A stretch of DNA of 64,000 nt from Nymphaea colorata (GCF_008831285.2 NC_045148.1:18159002-18223001), one strand, 5' to 3'; counted from the first letter of the stretch, positions 50,114 through 63,591 are shown. Notes: generated by a model not told the origin, from the sequence alone. A program made the numbers and translations.

Positions 50114-52025
50114 TGGCAGCTCTCAGCAGTACACCCTACGGAGTCAATAGAAAGCATAATGTCAGGATGCAGCAGGTTACACAAAGCTTCAAAGAGAATT
50201 TTGTCTAGCAACTACAAGCTCTCCAATGAGACACCAAAAGTGATATTAGATGGAAAAGACATCAGTGATAGCTGACTTAGTACAACATCTTGAATAAACT
50301 ACCTTTAAATTAGAGCATCAAGTGACACCAGAGTTGTGGGTATACATTGATTAACCATTATTTAGAATCTTGAAGCAACCATAAACAGAGCAACCCCATA
50401 GGTGAGCCATAGGCTGATAGGCAGTGAAGTGTAGATGTAGAGGAAAAGAATAGAAAAAAAAAGAAATAATCCCTTGGAAAAATATTTGCAATTTCAGTGA
50501 TGCAGTCAAGTGGAAGAAATACTACATTTTTTCCTGCTGCTCAAATCAAGAGTTTGTCAAATTTTATTCTTCTTCACTGACCTACCTTTTCCTTTTGCAA
50601 TTCCTTTTGATATTACCATCACTTCAGACATGTTTAAACTCCACCTTGTAATTTGAATTTCCGTTTCAGACAATTACCATATGAACGCTTGCTTAAGTGG
50701 ATGAATTTCGGAATAAGTTACATCATTGTGAAACCAGCAGAAGATGCAACATGCTATGAAACTGGAGCCTTTTTCCTGCTCAGCAAGTTTGAACAGATTG
50801 GCGCCTTATAAGAAATTGAGTAACAAGAACAGAATAGCATGAGAACCCCATTTGCAAAGAGACAAAGACAGATGCATGTCCATTTTTTTTGTTTGTCTCT
50901 GCTATAATGTGAATTTGTCCCGCTTACACTGAAGGGGAAACAGAAGGGCATCCAGAATAACTTAAAAACATTACAACAAATCCATCCTGCTCAAGGATAA
51001 CGACACATCTAAAACATAGATTATTTAACATATCGACAGAAAAGATCAAAGAAGCATTCACATTTTAGCATCAGGTTAATGTTCCTCATGCGCCTTCAAA
51101 TTTTTCTTTTCTCAATTGCTTAAATGCCGAGCAAATTCACATGTAAAAAAGGGTTTCTGAATTTAAATTCAAAAAAATATTAAGAAAGATAGAAAAAGGT
51201 AAATTTGGCCTTTAGACGGTAAATACCTTAAATTGCCCTTGTTAATTGTTATAACCAAGAGGTCGAACACAAAGATTCATAGTCAAACTGCTTATGACAC
51301 TGGTACATGACATCAACCAGCTAAACGAGTTACTCATGCATAAAATACACTGCTTAGCAGAAATTCAAGAAAGAAGAAGATGTTATTTGATAACCCGCCT
51401 TAGGACACTATGGATTGTGACATACCATGTCATCTGCTATGAAACGTACGTAAGATTATTCGTATTTTTCAGTTTATATTATTTATATTAAGAACCGATA
51501 CAAAACCACCTAACAAAGGTTTTAAGAACATAAGAAGGAAAAATGTCTCGAACACTACCGTGTCCGCGTTTGTACAGTCTCCATGCAACAGGCTAAGGAC
51601 AAGCAAGAAAAGACGAACTCTTCAACAGAAAATGGTTACGAAATCAAATCACCTCCTTAATCTGAAACGGAAACATCACTAAAACTGTGTTTCGATGAAT
51701 TAAAAATTCTGAAATCCATCCATCTTCATAAGCCAGAAACGCCACCATCGCACTTAAAAATCTCAATAGAAAATGAACAAATTAAATGACATACGAGTTG
51801 TTGTTTAATTAAAATTAGCAAAAATCACATCCGCAATGAAGTTTATTACTGACAATCATAGAATGACCACTCAAACAAGAAGGGCCGATGGGATAACAAA
51901 AAAGAAACAAAGAGGCAATAACAATAACACGAAGAATTGTAGTTACAGATTATACGAACAAACATCAGCGGTACCACTCAACATATTGTCGAACAAAAAG
52001 AACATGAGATGCAATTTGGGTAGGG

Positions 52026-52056
<31 letters not shown>

Positions 52057-52380
52057 ACATGATAAGAATCCATTGGTATAATTCAGAGGAAACCCCTTGC
52101 CTTCTCTACACACGTCCAGAAGTCCGATCAGGTTGGATCCCCCAGCCGTCGGATGACCACCGCCACAGGACCTCCGCCTTGGAGCTTTCCAAGGTCCTCG
52201 AATGAAGAGGAAGAGAGAGCGAGTCTGCCTCTAACTCTGTTCCGCAGCAACAGAAAAAGAGAGAGAGAGAGAGAGAAACAGAAGGAGAGAGAGAGGAGCG
52301 TTAGCAGTTTAAAGAGTTTTGACCAACGTACAGGCCTTTTTAACCCCCTGGTTCTATTCACCGCCTCCTATCCCCCGGAG
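50114..52380 (-). promoter_or_regulatory. Presumed leader intron, first exon and promoter side of PSS1
   Basis: No coding exon is seen between the PSS1 ATG and about 52100. The stretch 52100-52330 is GC-richer, with CT/GA runs in the transcript sense, and looks like a plant leader exon. The exact donor is unclear. GA runs are at 52022-52053 and 52256-52290. Confidence 0.4.
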
Positions 52381-52783
52381 CTTCCTTATTAGTCAAATGC
52401 CCTCCTTTTTCCACTTTAATCACTGCTATGCCACTGACGGCGACTTCCGACTCCGCCGGTGGCGCACCAACCCGTTCTCCGCCCGTCTCTTCAACCTACA
52501 TTTCTTAATTTATTTTTTTCACCGCGTTTGCTTTGATGGCGAAGGATGTCTCACCCGCTTCATATGACCACTTTTTAAGCAAAATTTACATGCACTTTTC
52601 TTATGCTTATTGTCTCTCACTAACTTTTCATTCATTCTTTCAAAATAAAACAAACATGGCACGCATGTACATCAAGCCCTGTACCCAAATCAAAATTAAA
52701 AAAAAGTCGGATCTAATAACTTTGATTTTGGTTGGTTTTCTAAAACTAATGAATGCTTTAATACTTGTAATTAAGCCTCCAAA

Positions 52784-53439
52784 CAGGGATGTCAATTGAT
52801 CATATTCAGATTTGAAGATCCAACTGACTTTTTTTTTAAAAAAAAACGTGAGATATGAAAAAAATTAACATCAATGAAGAAATCAAATCAAATTCAGATC
52901 TAGGAAATGATGTTCAATCGAATTCAGGTTCGTTGTTGAATAAATATCCGATCATACTCAGATATAAATACAAGTTTCAGTGTTTTAAACAAATTTCTTG
53001 CATTCAATATTCATATATTTTGATCCTCGAGAGGGATTGGTGCAAGATACGGGGCAAGGGTAGGTTAGTAGTTAATCTTTGTTTTTAGCTCTCATAGCAT
53101 CAACTCCTTGTTGTGTAAAAGGAATGAGGGCATCAATATGTAAGTTGAAGCATAGCAGAGACATCACCTTGATGTATAGCTCACAGGCTCCGGCTCTAAG
53201 CCGAATATATAAGATGAAATACTCCTCTTGCTCACATGGAGTATTCGTACATTTTGAATGTAAATTATTAACACATCATAATGCAGTTCGGATGCACTTG
53301 TGTATTTAAAAGTGGTGTTTGGATTCGGATGAGAAAACAAAAGTTGAATTTGGATACATTATATACCTCTCTTTATGTACATTCAAATCAGAATATGTGA
53401 ACATCCAATAAAATCAGATCCAATTTGTTAACATCCCTA
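52784..53439. mobile_element. Non-autonomous hAT-like element, 656 bp, exact 8-bp target duplication
   Basis: CCTCCAAA flanks the unit at 52776-52783 and 53440-53447. The left end is CAGGGATGTCAATTG and the right end in reverse complement is TAGGGATGTTAACAAATTG, the classic hAT-derivative end. The interior has many GAATTCAGAT/ATTCAGATTTG-like blocks and no transposase frame. Confidence 0.88.
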
Positions 53440-53772
53440 CCTCCAAATCCACATTCATAGATCTATGACCATCACCCTACATCGAAACAAAAGACCATGA
53501 TTCTGTATGAGAAATGCAGGAATTCAAATTCAAGATCTCAGATCTCCTGTTTGGATGAACATAAGATCGAGAGTGGGCCATTCTAGATCCGGCATTCGGC
53601 GCCATGATTGAGGTTCTCGAATATACCATGATGGGAGTGATCCAACTTGAATGATCCACCTCTTGCTATGTATAAGTACCATATGCAGCTTGTTCCCTGG
53701 TATCATTATCCTCAGTAAAACAAGCAAATAGAAATCTTGCAAGTTTAGATCATGTAAGTTCAATCTAAATAT

Positions 53773-53773
<1 letters not shown>

Positions 53774-53803
<30 letters not shown>
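53774..53803. repeat. (CT)n microsatellite
   Basis: About 15 CT units without interruption. Confidence 0.95.
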
Positions 53804-53804
<1 letters not shown>

Positions 53805-54132
53805 GGTTCAGAAAAGAGAAAACATAGTTTTTTATTTTTTTACTAGAGGATCTTTCACTCATAAGGTTAGTAAGAAGGAGTTGAATGAAAGAAAGAATGG
53901 TTCCTTCTTTCTGACATCCACATTCGCATTATACTGCCATATGTTTGCCATGCTCACAAATGATTGTTCATTTGCATGTTGCATGGAAGTGCCAGTTCAA
54001 TATATTTGACATATATAGTTTTTTTTTATTGACTCCTTTTGCCATTAATGTACTCCATATTCTAAATTATGCTTGGTATCTTGTTTTGGAGCTTGGAGAT
54101 GCTATTTTGAAGTGAAAGGATGGATCAGCTCT

Positions 54133-54439
54133 CAGTGGTGGAACCAGATATGAGTTAAGAGAGGCATGCAGGGGTGATGAGGCGGTTTTTTTTTTTTTTT
54201 TTGGGGAGCTATTATATTTTTCAAATTTTTTACATTGTTCAAGTTAAATTTTTTGAAATTTGTCAGCAGATATAATTTTGTTTTTCAAATACTCGGCCAT
54301 AGCTCTTGCAAGCCCCACCTTTGCTCCACCCCAGGGGACATGGGCCCATGCAACTTGTGCAAATATCCAAGAGCTAGCTTTCGCCCAACTATAATTTCAC
54401 ATATTTGTGTCTATGGCTTAGATTTCTAGTTCCGCCACT
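54133..54439. mobile_element. TIR element of the TGGCGGAAC-end family
   Basis: Terminal inverted repeats CAGTGGTGGAACCAGA (54133-54148) and, in reverse complement, AAGTGGCGGAACTAGA (54424-54439) match at 13 of 16 positions. A poly-T run and AT-rich core lie between them. No target duplication could be confirmed. Confidence 0.65.
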
Positions 54440-54655
54440 TAGGGTGGAGCCAAGGTAGGGCCCGCATAAACCTTGACCCTACCTTAAAATTTATTTTTTC
54501 AAAAAACTTACATGTAAATTTTTAAAAAAATTCACTTGTTTTATATAAAAATTTTGAAAAATGATATTTCGGCCTTAGTCAAAATTTAAAAACTTTAATT
54601 CAACCCATCTCATTAAAAGTTTCTGGCTCCGCGCCTGCCGCCACTACTGGCTAAT
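54440..54655. repeat. Dispersed repeat, TGGCGGAGC-end family, copy 2
   Basis: It shares its internal blocks and end motifs with 6653-6878 and abuts the TIR element at 54133-54439, so two related units sit in tandem. Confidence 0.65.
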
Positions 54656-54764
54656 TTATCTTACTGTACCTCCAAACAATTCCTTTGAAAAATTAATTAA
54701 GGTGAAAACAAAACCCTAGAAGCTTAAGAGCATTCACCTACACAAGTGCATGGAGGGTCCGCGG

Positions 54765-54870
54765 TTGCATTAGGACGTACTGCCAATTGTCCACTAGCGA
54801 GGGCCTCTAAGGCGCCACGATGGCGTTAGGACCTACGACCACTTGTCCGCTAGCAAGTAGTCCCTGTGCT
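54765..54870. repeat. Two degenerate tandem units of about 56 bp
   Basis: GCATTAGGACGTAC...GTCCACTAGCGAG is followed by GCGTTAGGACCTAC...GTCCGCTAGCAAG. Confidence 0.7.
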
Positions 54871-54899
54871 AACCTCTTAAGTTCAAATTCAAATTAGGG

Positions 54900-57800
54900 T
54901 TTTCCCAACACATGTTGCTTACAGGGAACATATACAGTTGGCTAATTAATCATATTCACATTTAAATGAAGCCTTTTGGTTGGCAGCATGTACGTGTTTG
55001 TGTGAGCCATCTTCCTTCAAAGCAGTACCTTCACTACCTCCTATGGAAACAACAGACAATTTATGGTACATTCATTATGGGGCAGCTTAGTTAAAAGAAG
55101 ATCGCTGTTCATGCATTTGAAGCTTCAAACGAAATTAATATGTCTCACTTGAAGAGAAAACCATGTGCCTGGGATAATTTTATTAAGCAATTATTTTTAG
55201 TTATAACTTTAATTAACAACTAAATAAGTTTTGACCTTTCAAAACAGTCTTCACCTTTTTCAGTTTAATATCAGAGTCAGCACTAATTTTTGATGGAAAA
55301 TGACATTTTTTTATACAGTGAGTACTAATAGCATTTGTTTGTAAAGTAAACGTTGTAATTTATATTTAGACAACATGATAAATTGAAATAAGTCTAATTT
55401 TCACTGAAGATCTTCATGCATGGTAAATATTTTTACTTTTCTTTCCCTATGAGTCGGCTTTTGGAAAAACATAGGTACCACTTTTTTTCTTATGATCCAA
55501 GAAGGAGGACCACCACTATGGCTATATGACTTTGGCATTATTATCATTTTCACTTTTACTGCTACACGGAAAAGCCACTTCTGAATTCTCTTAGAACATG
55601 TTTGCTTGCCGCGGAAAAACAACGCGAATCTTAAATCCAGGGATTTGAGGTCCAACGTTCCCATCAAACTTCAACTCCTTGGTTGCAAAAAAGTAGTTGC
55701 TGAAATCCAAAGTTTGTTTAATCAAGGATTTCATGTTCTTTTTTATGAAAAATAACATACTTATCTTTAGAAGGCATTTTGATGTTCCAAAAATGTAGTT
55801 TTCCTGATACCAAACGCCCCGTTAAAATACAACTCTTCAAAACAGATACACCTTGTTTTCATAAACTGCATTTATAATTTAAGTACATATTGTATAATAC
55901 AAACATACGGCGGCCGTGGCTCCGTGTTCTACTTTTACGTGGTCAATCATTGTCCCTACGAGAAGCGAGGGACGGAACGGGGTACGCTCTGAGGGCATTT
56001 TGGTAAAACGATCCTCGAAGAGGCCGGTACCTTAGGCGCACGCTTGAGCTGATGCAATTAAAAGTACGCCTGCATAGAATGCAGTGCTCGTGCGCAGGGT
56101 GACCTCATCAAGTCCGTGCATGTTCTGTTGTTGACGGAAATGCCCCTCTGAGGTCGCGACAAGTGGTGTTTGGCCGGGCAAACGGTTCTGCTCCCGTCCG
56201 GCCGTATCTTTGGGGATGCGTAATTACTGAAACTGGTTTTGGATTTGGATTTGGATTTAAATCTGGATGTTGCAAAAGAACTGATTCATAAGAGATTGAT
56301 TCTGGTCTTGAACCCGGATCTATCATTTAAAAGGTTCTAAGTGGGACTATCAGTTAAAAACCCGAGATCCGAACATTTAGTGAATCGGATAATGAAGGTA
56401 CGATCCGATCCGATCGGATGATGCGGCCCCTCGCCGGGTCCGATCACGTGTCCAAAGGCGGCAGTCAAAGAGATGCCCTGACAGGTGACGCCAGTCGCAG
56501 TATCAGGAAGACAAGACAAAACCTGTGTAAAAAAGAAAAAAAAAAGAACCGAAAAAGAAGGAAGAGACCAAAATGGGAAAAGGAAAAACTTTATCTTACC
56601 ACGTACACGACAAAATCTGGTAAAATTCTCTGTTTAAGATTTTCTCACTCTCAGTTTTTATGTGAATGGATTCACCGCTGCTTGTGTGATGACATGGCTC
56701 GCGATTTTTCATTTATTTATAATTTTTAAATTTTTAAATTTAGTAGAATTTTTAATTTCTCAAAGAATTAACTTTTATAAACTATGATTTTGAGTGAGAA
56801 GAAGTTGTAGCGTCTTCAAGTCTAAAGCTACTTCAAGACTTGGATGATTTATAGTATACCTATCAACTAGAACGTCACACTTTCACTATTTTCAATCAAT
56901 AGAAATAATACATATAGGAATCACACAAATGATTGGACTCTCACCATCCTACCAACTCAACCTGCTAAGCTACACCCCTTGAAGCTTTGTCCAATTGAAA
57001 GGTGTTTGATTCGTGTAGAATAAAACAAATGAAAGTGTTCATGGTGAAGAGGTGCCTGCAAATTTGGTTGGTCAAACCCATTGTCACAGAAAACATGTTT
57101 TATTCGATAAAAACACACATAAAACGTAAAAAGCAAGTCACGTCTTATAAGACGTGAAAAAACCATGTTTTAAAAAAACACCAAAAATTTAAAAACGTGT
57201 ATAATATGCATTTTTTGAGTTTTTTCGTGTTTATTAATTTTTATTTTTTATAATTTTCAGAATTTATTAAATATTTTATTTTAAAAAAAATTCACCGAGA
57301 TTTTCTCTTAGATATATAACTTTGTTGTATTATACCCAAGCGCATTCTTCTAACCAAATATGTTTTTGAGATTAGGGTTAGGGCTTATTTTGGATAGAGA
57401 AAAGGTGACAACTTTGGTTTGTTGGTAGAGGAGGGGTCATGGACCATTGGTGGTCGTACTAACTCATGTGCTATGGCACATGGTCATTCCTGCTTTGGAT
57501 CAAAAACACTAGTACGTGGTCCACTAGTAAGTTCCCATTTTTGAGAACAAAGTGTTCCACCAGGTAAGTTTTTCCCATACTTTTCTGAACCAAATTTTAA
57601 AAATTTCTGGAACCAATTCGATTTGTTGTGCCTTCCAGATTCTACGATTATTACTTCGGCTGCAACTCTTACATCTCTTGTTCATCAAACTAAAAAGAAA
57701 AAAAAAAAAGGAAAAAAAAAGCGTTTTGAGATTCCATGTACCGTTGGCTTATTTATTAGAGGACAGACAGACAGAGGCAAGGTGTAAAAGCCTTCTGAGT

Positions 57801-58500
57801 AAAAAATGTCATAGTCAATGCCAGTGTGTTTCAAACTTAGTATAACTTCTATTAATTTATTGCCACAATGTTCTTCAGAAGTATTGAAGTGAAAGAATGA
57901 AATAATGCTGCGCCCACTTTCTTTGCTGTCATTTGTGCTGGACTCACAAGTTGCATAACATATATTATATATATATATATGTGTGTGTGTGTGATGAGAA
58001 GAAAACATAAAGACCATTTTTTACAAGAATTAATCATGAAGGCCCACAAGTTTTGCTGGACTGACCTGGCTGTGGAAGTAGCATAACAGATATATATATA
58101 TATATATATATATATCTTCAAGTTGAAGGTTAAGTAACCCAGATTAGAAGGCAAAAGACTACAAAATGAAACATTTTTGTTATTTTTTAAAGCAACATGA
58201 CATTCGCGATTGGTGACGGTGCAAATACACATGTGTTCAGTTGAAATATTTCTTGGATATTAGTGTCTACAATTATTGATCAAGGAATATGCTGTTTGTG
58301 TGGCTTAGAAGCGAACGTGTGCGGCAATTGGGTGAGGAAGAATATATCGGATCTCTCCTTAGTTATCAAGTCCACTGCTAGTCAGCATCACTATTGAACT
58401 ACTTTCTGTGTTGGCCAGCTTTCAAAAACAGTTAACATGGTAAAGTTGAAGGAAGTTAAAGAATTCAGAAAACATACTGTGAATCTCTTGACATAATTTG
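54900..58500. other. Intergenic, no gene recognised
   Basis: Mostly AT-rich. It includes a GC-richer patch at 55900-56500 without a coding pattern, a 20-bp perfect palindrome at 57138-57157, and short AT/GT runs near 57960-57995 and 58090-58114. Confidence 0.5.
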
Positions 58501-58579
58501 GTAAGGTCTGCCTTCATATATCAAGCTCTAGCTTGGGCATAGATCTGTCGACAGTAGGAGTCGAACCGTGCCGGCTTGC

Positions 58580-58830
58580 AGAATGGATCGTATGGCCGGA
58601 GCCAAGATTTTTCGCAAGGGCGGGCCAAATGGGGAGTGGGTTTTGTGGATTGGATTTGGGTAGGGCCAAACTGAACTTATATTCAAAAGATACATTACTG
58701 AACTTATATTCAAAAAATACATTGAGACAAAAAAAAAATCAATTTTTACATTAGATTTTTTTAAAAAAAATTGGTTGGGGTGGGGCCATGGCCTAGGCAG
58801 GCCCCCCTCCCTCCGCCCCTGCCGGCTACG
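58580..58830. repeat. Likely member of the CCGGAGCC/GGGGC-end repeat class
   Basis: Begins with GGCCGGAGCCAAGATTTTTCG and ends with GGCAGGCCCCCCTCCCTCCGCCCCTGCC-like text, with a 25-bp internal direct repeat (CTGAACTTATATTCAAAARATACATT near 58672 and 58698). Related in style to the copies at 6653 and 54440. Confidence 0.5.
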
Positions 58831-59635
58831 ACTATGCCAACCCCCTTGGATCTACTGAACCCAAACCCTAATTTGCAGAAAATGGCGGACCTAAACTATT
58901 GTCTCTCCACAACAACCAAAAGGAAAGGAAGAAAGTTGGATCCTGCATGATATGCCCTCTTCTTTTCCTAAAATGGCCACTTTTAAAAAGTTAGCCGTTG
59001 AGCTAGATCTTGTAAACCCTAGTTCAATCATTTTAGCATGCATGTAATCTTTTCGCACACACTGGCTAAGATTTTGTTGGCTTTTCAATAAAAAACAACA
59101 TATGGTTGAACCAGCACTAATGCACCTTTTTAGTGGCGCTTTTGCGCATTGTGTCCACTAAAGATGTCTTCTCATTACTTTTGACCCTATGGCTAAAGCC
59201 GATGTCATAAACGTTTTTCATGTTGTCCTCGTAACAAGGGCAGATTCAAGAGTTTCTGAGTAAGAGGCGCTAGTAATCAATTTAAAATTTTTAAAAGACA
59301 TCAACATGTAAATGAAAAAAAAAGCCTTGAAATACCAATATAAAATAAATACTTTGTGTATGCCACGTTTCAGAGTTTTTAAAGGTGCGGTTTTCCTAGG
59401 GTATAATTCAGTGAGCTTGAAACAAAGAAAAATATGGAAAAATATGGTAATTTTTTAAAAATTAAAAGAAAAAATAAAAAATAAGGAAAAAATAAAATAA
59501 GTGAGAAACGAATAACACAAGCATCAAAAGAAAAGTAGATTTACAACAAATAAAAAATAAAAAAAACTGTTTGACATTAAAAAATAAAAATTAATAAAAA
59601 GTAAAAAAAAAAGCTTTAAAAACCCATTTTTAGTT

Positions 59636-59728
59636 ATTAAAGTTTTTTTTTCAAAAAAACATGTTTTTCCGCTTTTAAAGTTTTTTTTTCAAAACAACAT
59701 GTTTTTTCGCTTTTAAAGTTTTTTTCAA
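59636..59728. repeat. Tandem array of a roughly 39-bp T-rich unit
   Basis: CGCTTTTAAAGTTTTTTT and AACATGTTTTT alternate about two and a half times. Similar AACATGTTTT text occurs near 57090-57170. Confidence 0.75.
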
Positions 59729-59729
59729 A

Positions 59730-61850
59730 GCATTTTTTTTAGTTTTAAACGGCAATTTAATTTATCACATTTTAAAAAAAAAAGCGTTTTTTGGGACTGT
59801 GGTGTATGTCCGCCCACACATTGCCTACACCTGCCTCCGCTCCTGCCATGTAGGGGTTGGTGGTCAAGATTCACCCCCAAAGGAAGGTTTATTTCTGAAT
59901 GATTTTTCAGAAGGCTACATGTAAAACGCATGGCAGACAAAGTTTTATCTGGATAACTTGTCTTCACTTTGAAGGTGAAATAGCTTTATCTTTTTCAGGT
60001 ACATTTTTCTACAGCATTTAATCAGGCTGAACTCTGTTCATTGTTCTTTTTAAAGCTTTTGTCTTCCGGACTCCTCTGAGCATTCATTTCTCTATAGTGA
60101 GGGCCATTCTTGAGACAATAGTTACTTTCTTTTGCATCTGAGAAGTTACTCTCCAGTACGTACGTTTGCCTAGTCATTAACAGTTGCAGTACAGTTACAC
60201 TGGCAGGTGATTTAAAAGATCCAAGTGCACCTGCCATTTGAATAGGGTTTGAAAGAATCTGAAATAGGACACTTGCTGGGCAGGAAAGATTTTTCTTCTA
60301 ATTCATCAAATGAGTGAGAAATAATGTGCCTACTTTGCATATTAATGTAAAGTCATATGCATTTTCTCAGCTACAACAAGCAATAATGCACTTTCATTTA
60401 TCTGTGATGTTGAATTTTGTACCTCTGTCATATAAAGTTCTTGATATTAATGAAATTACCATTAACTTCCGCTCTCATTGTCATCGAATTCTCCATTATT
60501 GCAAATGAGCAGTCCATTTTCCACAACTGGATTCAACAAGTGCACATGCATCTTTCATGCCGCTCGTCTTTGAAGTCCCTGATGACCATAAGGTGCTGCA
60601 CTCTGTGATAGCTATGTGCTGAAAATGAAATTTCTTCCTATTTTTGATCATAAAATCTCAAGTTGGTCATCATCCAGATTTCAATTATTCGTTGACATCT
60701 CCATAAATGCTGCAACTGAATAGATCACTTTATAACAAAATGTGCAGAAATTTGTAAGTTAAAACTGAACCAGGGATAAGGACAGCTGATAATTGGTTCT
60801 CTGCCTTCCTGTTTGCAGGTCAATCTGATAAGAGGTGAAGATGAGGCTTTCAGTAACTTCGAAATTCATTAGTCGACAAACGTATCTGGAATGAACAGGC
60901 GGCCTGTTTGCAGGTCAATCTGATACTCGGTGCAACTCCAGAAAAGGATGTCAACCACATCTCTTGAAGTGTACATTGATGTTGCATATAAAATTTTATG
61001 AACTGTATATCGGACAAAATATATAGTAAAAAGAAAAAGAATAAGACCTTTAAAGAGGCACCAAAACTAGCCTTTCTTTGTCCATTTCATGCAAGTACAA
61101 GACTTTCTAATTCCATCTCCAACTAAACTTTTTGTTTTATAAGTTTGACATATTTACAGAAACAGAAGAAAGGGGCTTTTATCACTCAAGGCATCATGTT
61201 CAGCACCCAAGGAATAAGCTTTTGTCAAAATTACAACTTGACTTGACAACAGTGGGTCCATCCTGAGAGGTTGGCTGACGACCCTCAAGTTGGAGGTAAA
61301 AAGTTCAAAATCCAGGAGACACCTAAAATCTTAGGGCTGTGTACTTTCACCTAAATATAGATAGCAAAAGAGTAGCAGATTTATATGACGCGTGTGAATA
61401 TAGAATCACGCTCCACCAATGTCAGAAAGTTGACACTATGGTGACCACACTGCCTCTGCTGGCGACGGCAATATACATGTTCCTGGAAGAATAACGTTTC
61501 TGAATCGTATTTGATCTCATAACCAGAGAGTGATGCAAGCCTGAAATTTGCTTTCGGAGGGCCATGTAGGTGACAGCACAACCTGACTGCATCAACTCAT
61601 CCGGCTTCTGCTTGCTCCTTGATGTGCTTTCACCAATGTTGAAGCCCATAAATACCAGCCAGGTAAATGGTGGGTCAAATATTTACTTCAGTAGAAAGGA
61701 TCTCAACCTCAGTCTGCTTCTGCTGCCACCTCTGCCTTGCTCTTGCAAGCGGATCAGAGATGAAGGCCCTCTTGAAGCTTCCATATAAATTCAGAGGACC
61801 AAGTACAGGCTATGAAGCAAGATTTTGAGATTACTATAAGGAGTCCCGGA
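59730..61850. other. 3' flank of the DExH helicase gene and intergenic DNA
   Basis: No coding exon is supported. The part next to 61854 should be the helicase 3' UTR. A 23-bp perfect direct repeat occurs at 60808-60830 and 60903-60925. Confidence 0.5.
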
Positions 61851-61853
61851 AGT

Positions 61854-63591
61854 TCATGCTCTTCTCCTTTTATCTTTTTTCAGCAGCGTGGATGCACTCC
61901 TAATATTTTGATGAGAATTAGCCATTCCACCATCAGTCAGCCAACGCAACGCTTCATTAGCTGCATCTTTCTCTGCAAGTCTTTTGTTCTGACATGGACT
62001 TCCCATGAACTGCATACCGCCAATCTCAACCACAGCTCTGTACTGGTAGTTCTTTAATTGCTTCGTTCGATAAGTTGGTGGGCCATGTCCTGCTCTTACA
62101 ACCAATGTTTGCAACTGATTCTTAGAATTATCGCCTCCTGAACCAGGCTTTGGAAGCAACGATTTCACCGATTTTTGAGGTTTTAAAACTTGACGTCCAA
62201 AAACAAATTTCCCTTCACACAGGTCTTCTGATAGCAGCAACCTAACTGCAGATATAAGACTCTCGTAGACATGAAAATCCATTTTTGGGTTCAGAAGCTG
62301 TACCATAGGCATTAAAAGTAGTCAATAACATGGTCATCAGATACAATGCTGGAGCGGAAATAGCAACTGCTTAACGGTTCAGAAAAATGCACCTTTTTAT
62401 GGATCAGTTCTTCCAGCTCGTTCTTTAGAGAAACATATGTATCTGCAAGGACAGGCTTCATGAAGAATTCCAAGTAACCATCCAACATTTTCAAGTGCCC
62501 ATCCTGCAAAGAAAGGGTGAGAAAAAAGGTAAAGGAAAATGAAAAGCTTTTATTTCCTGTGGTAAAAAATGGCACAGATATAAACTCACAACTTCACCAC
62601 GAGAAACATGACCCCCAAACAGCAGCAGTGTAGAATCAGAGATTGCTGTTGAATCACGAAGGAACACTGTGTTTACTTTCACTTTCTCATTGAAAACTAG
62701 CCATGGATATGGAATTCTTAGTTCTCGGCCATTGACTGAATTCTGCAACAAATGAAAGGTTTAAAAAACAACATATTCTGGTGAAACTTGATCTTGCACA
62801 AGTAGTCAAATCATGCATATGAGACAGAAACACAATTAACTCACAGAGTACAGCAGGACTTGACCATCCTCCATTGTCTTCATAGCAATTGATTTTTCCT
62901 TATTCTGTAAACACATTGATGGTGGGCCACACTCCACAGATTAGATAAAGATGCCCTCTAGTTGAAACTTGACATTCATCAACCAACAGAAGGAAAAAAA
63001 AAAAACAAGAATACCAACATGTAAAAGAATGAACAAAATTCGAATACCAAGATTTCAAAAATAAATAAATACTACAATCTACAGAATAATGATTAACCAC
63101 CATAGCTACATCAACATTCCTCGGCTAGTATATTGCCAGAACTGTGAAAGAGGTGTCATGCTTAGGCCAGCAGATAAACTTTCAAAACAAAAAGAAAGAC
63201 TCCAGGAAGGGTTTAATGTTGGCTTGAAAAGATGACATTCCATTCCTTTATATCCTATACTGTACTTGGGAGGCATGCTTACCACAACCGAACAAACTCC
63301 AGGATATAAACCAGCACATATAACCGATCGAACGAGATACTCATCGCAGCTCCACATATTGCATTCATCAGCATTATCATCAACTAAGCCTGTATCCTTC
63401 AGTAGGCAAAAGAATTGCCTCCGAAGAGAATCAATAGCTTTCATAGTTTGAGCTGAAAGAAAGTTCCTCCAACAGTACTCATAACCTGCACCTTCTCTCT
63501 CAGCATTTCTCCACCCATCGTATGCTCGAACCAGTGCAAGATGATCACTGTAATCCTTAGCAGAGAACTGGGATTTTGCAGACTCAGCAAG
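61854..63591 (-). CDS. DExH-box RNA helicase (DExH3/DExH5-like), C-terminal part, 5' end outside window
   Basis: Five 3'-terminal coding exons are visible: 63283-63591, 62845-62904, 62590-62742, 62393-62503 and 61854-62297, giving the last 358 residues. Each begins and ends in phase 0. The pieces match the region after the helicase core of plant DHX36-type proteins: [13 protein letters not shown] and [12 protein letters not shown] in the first, the OB-fold-like stretch with [28 protein letters not shown] and LLLFGG, then a double-stranded-RNA-binding domain in the last exon (about SKNQLQTLV... to [13 protein letters not shown]). These helicases unwind RNA or quadruplexes; plant members are poorly studied. 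The protein ends in a basic tail, KKDKRRRA. The DEIH motor domains must lie beyond 64000. DExH3 and DExH5 cannot be told apart from this part. Confidence 0.9.

Noticed and set aside
56210-56420. GGATTTGGATTTGG block like the interior of hAT derivatives
   Set aside because: Only one end is suggestive; no duplication or second end is visible.
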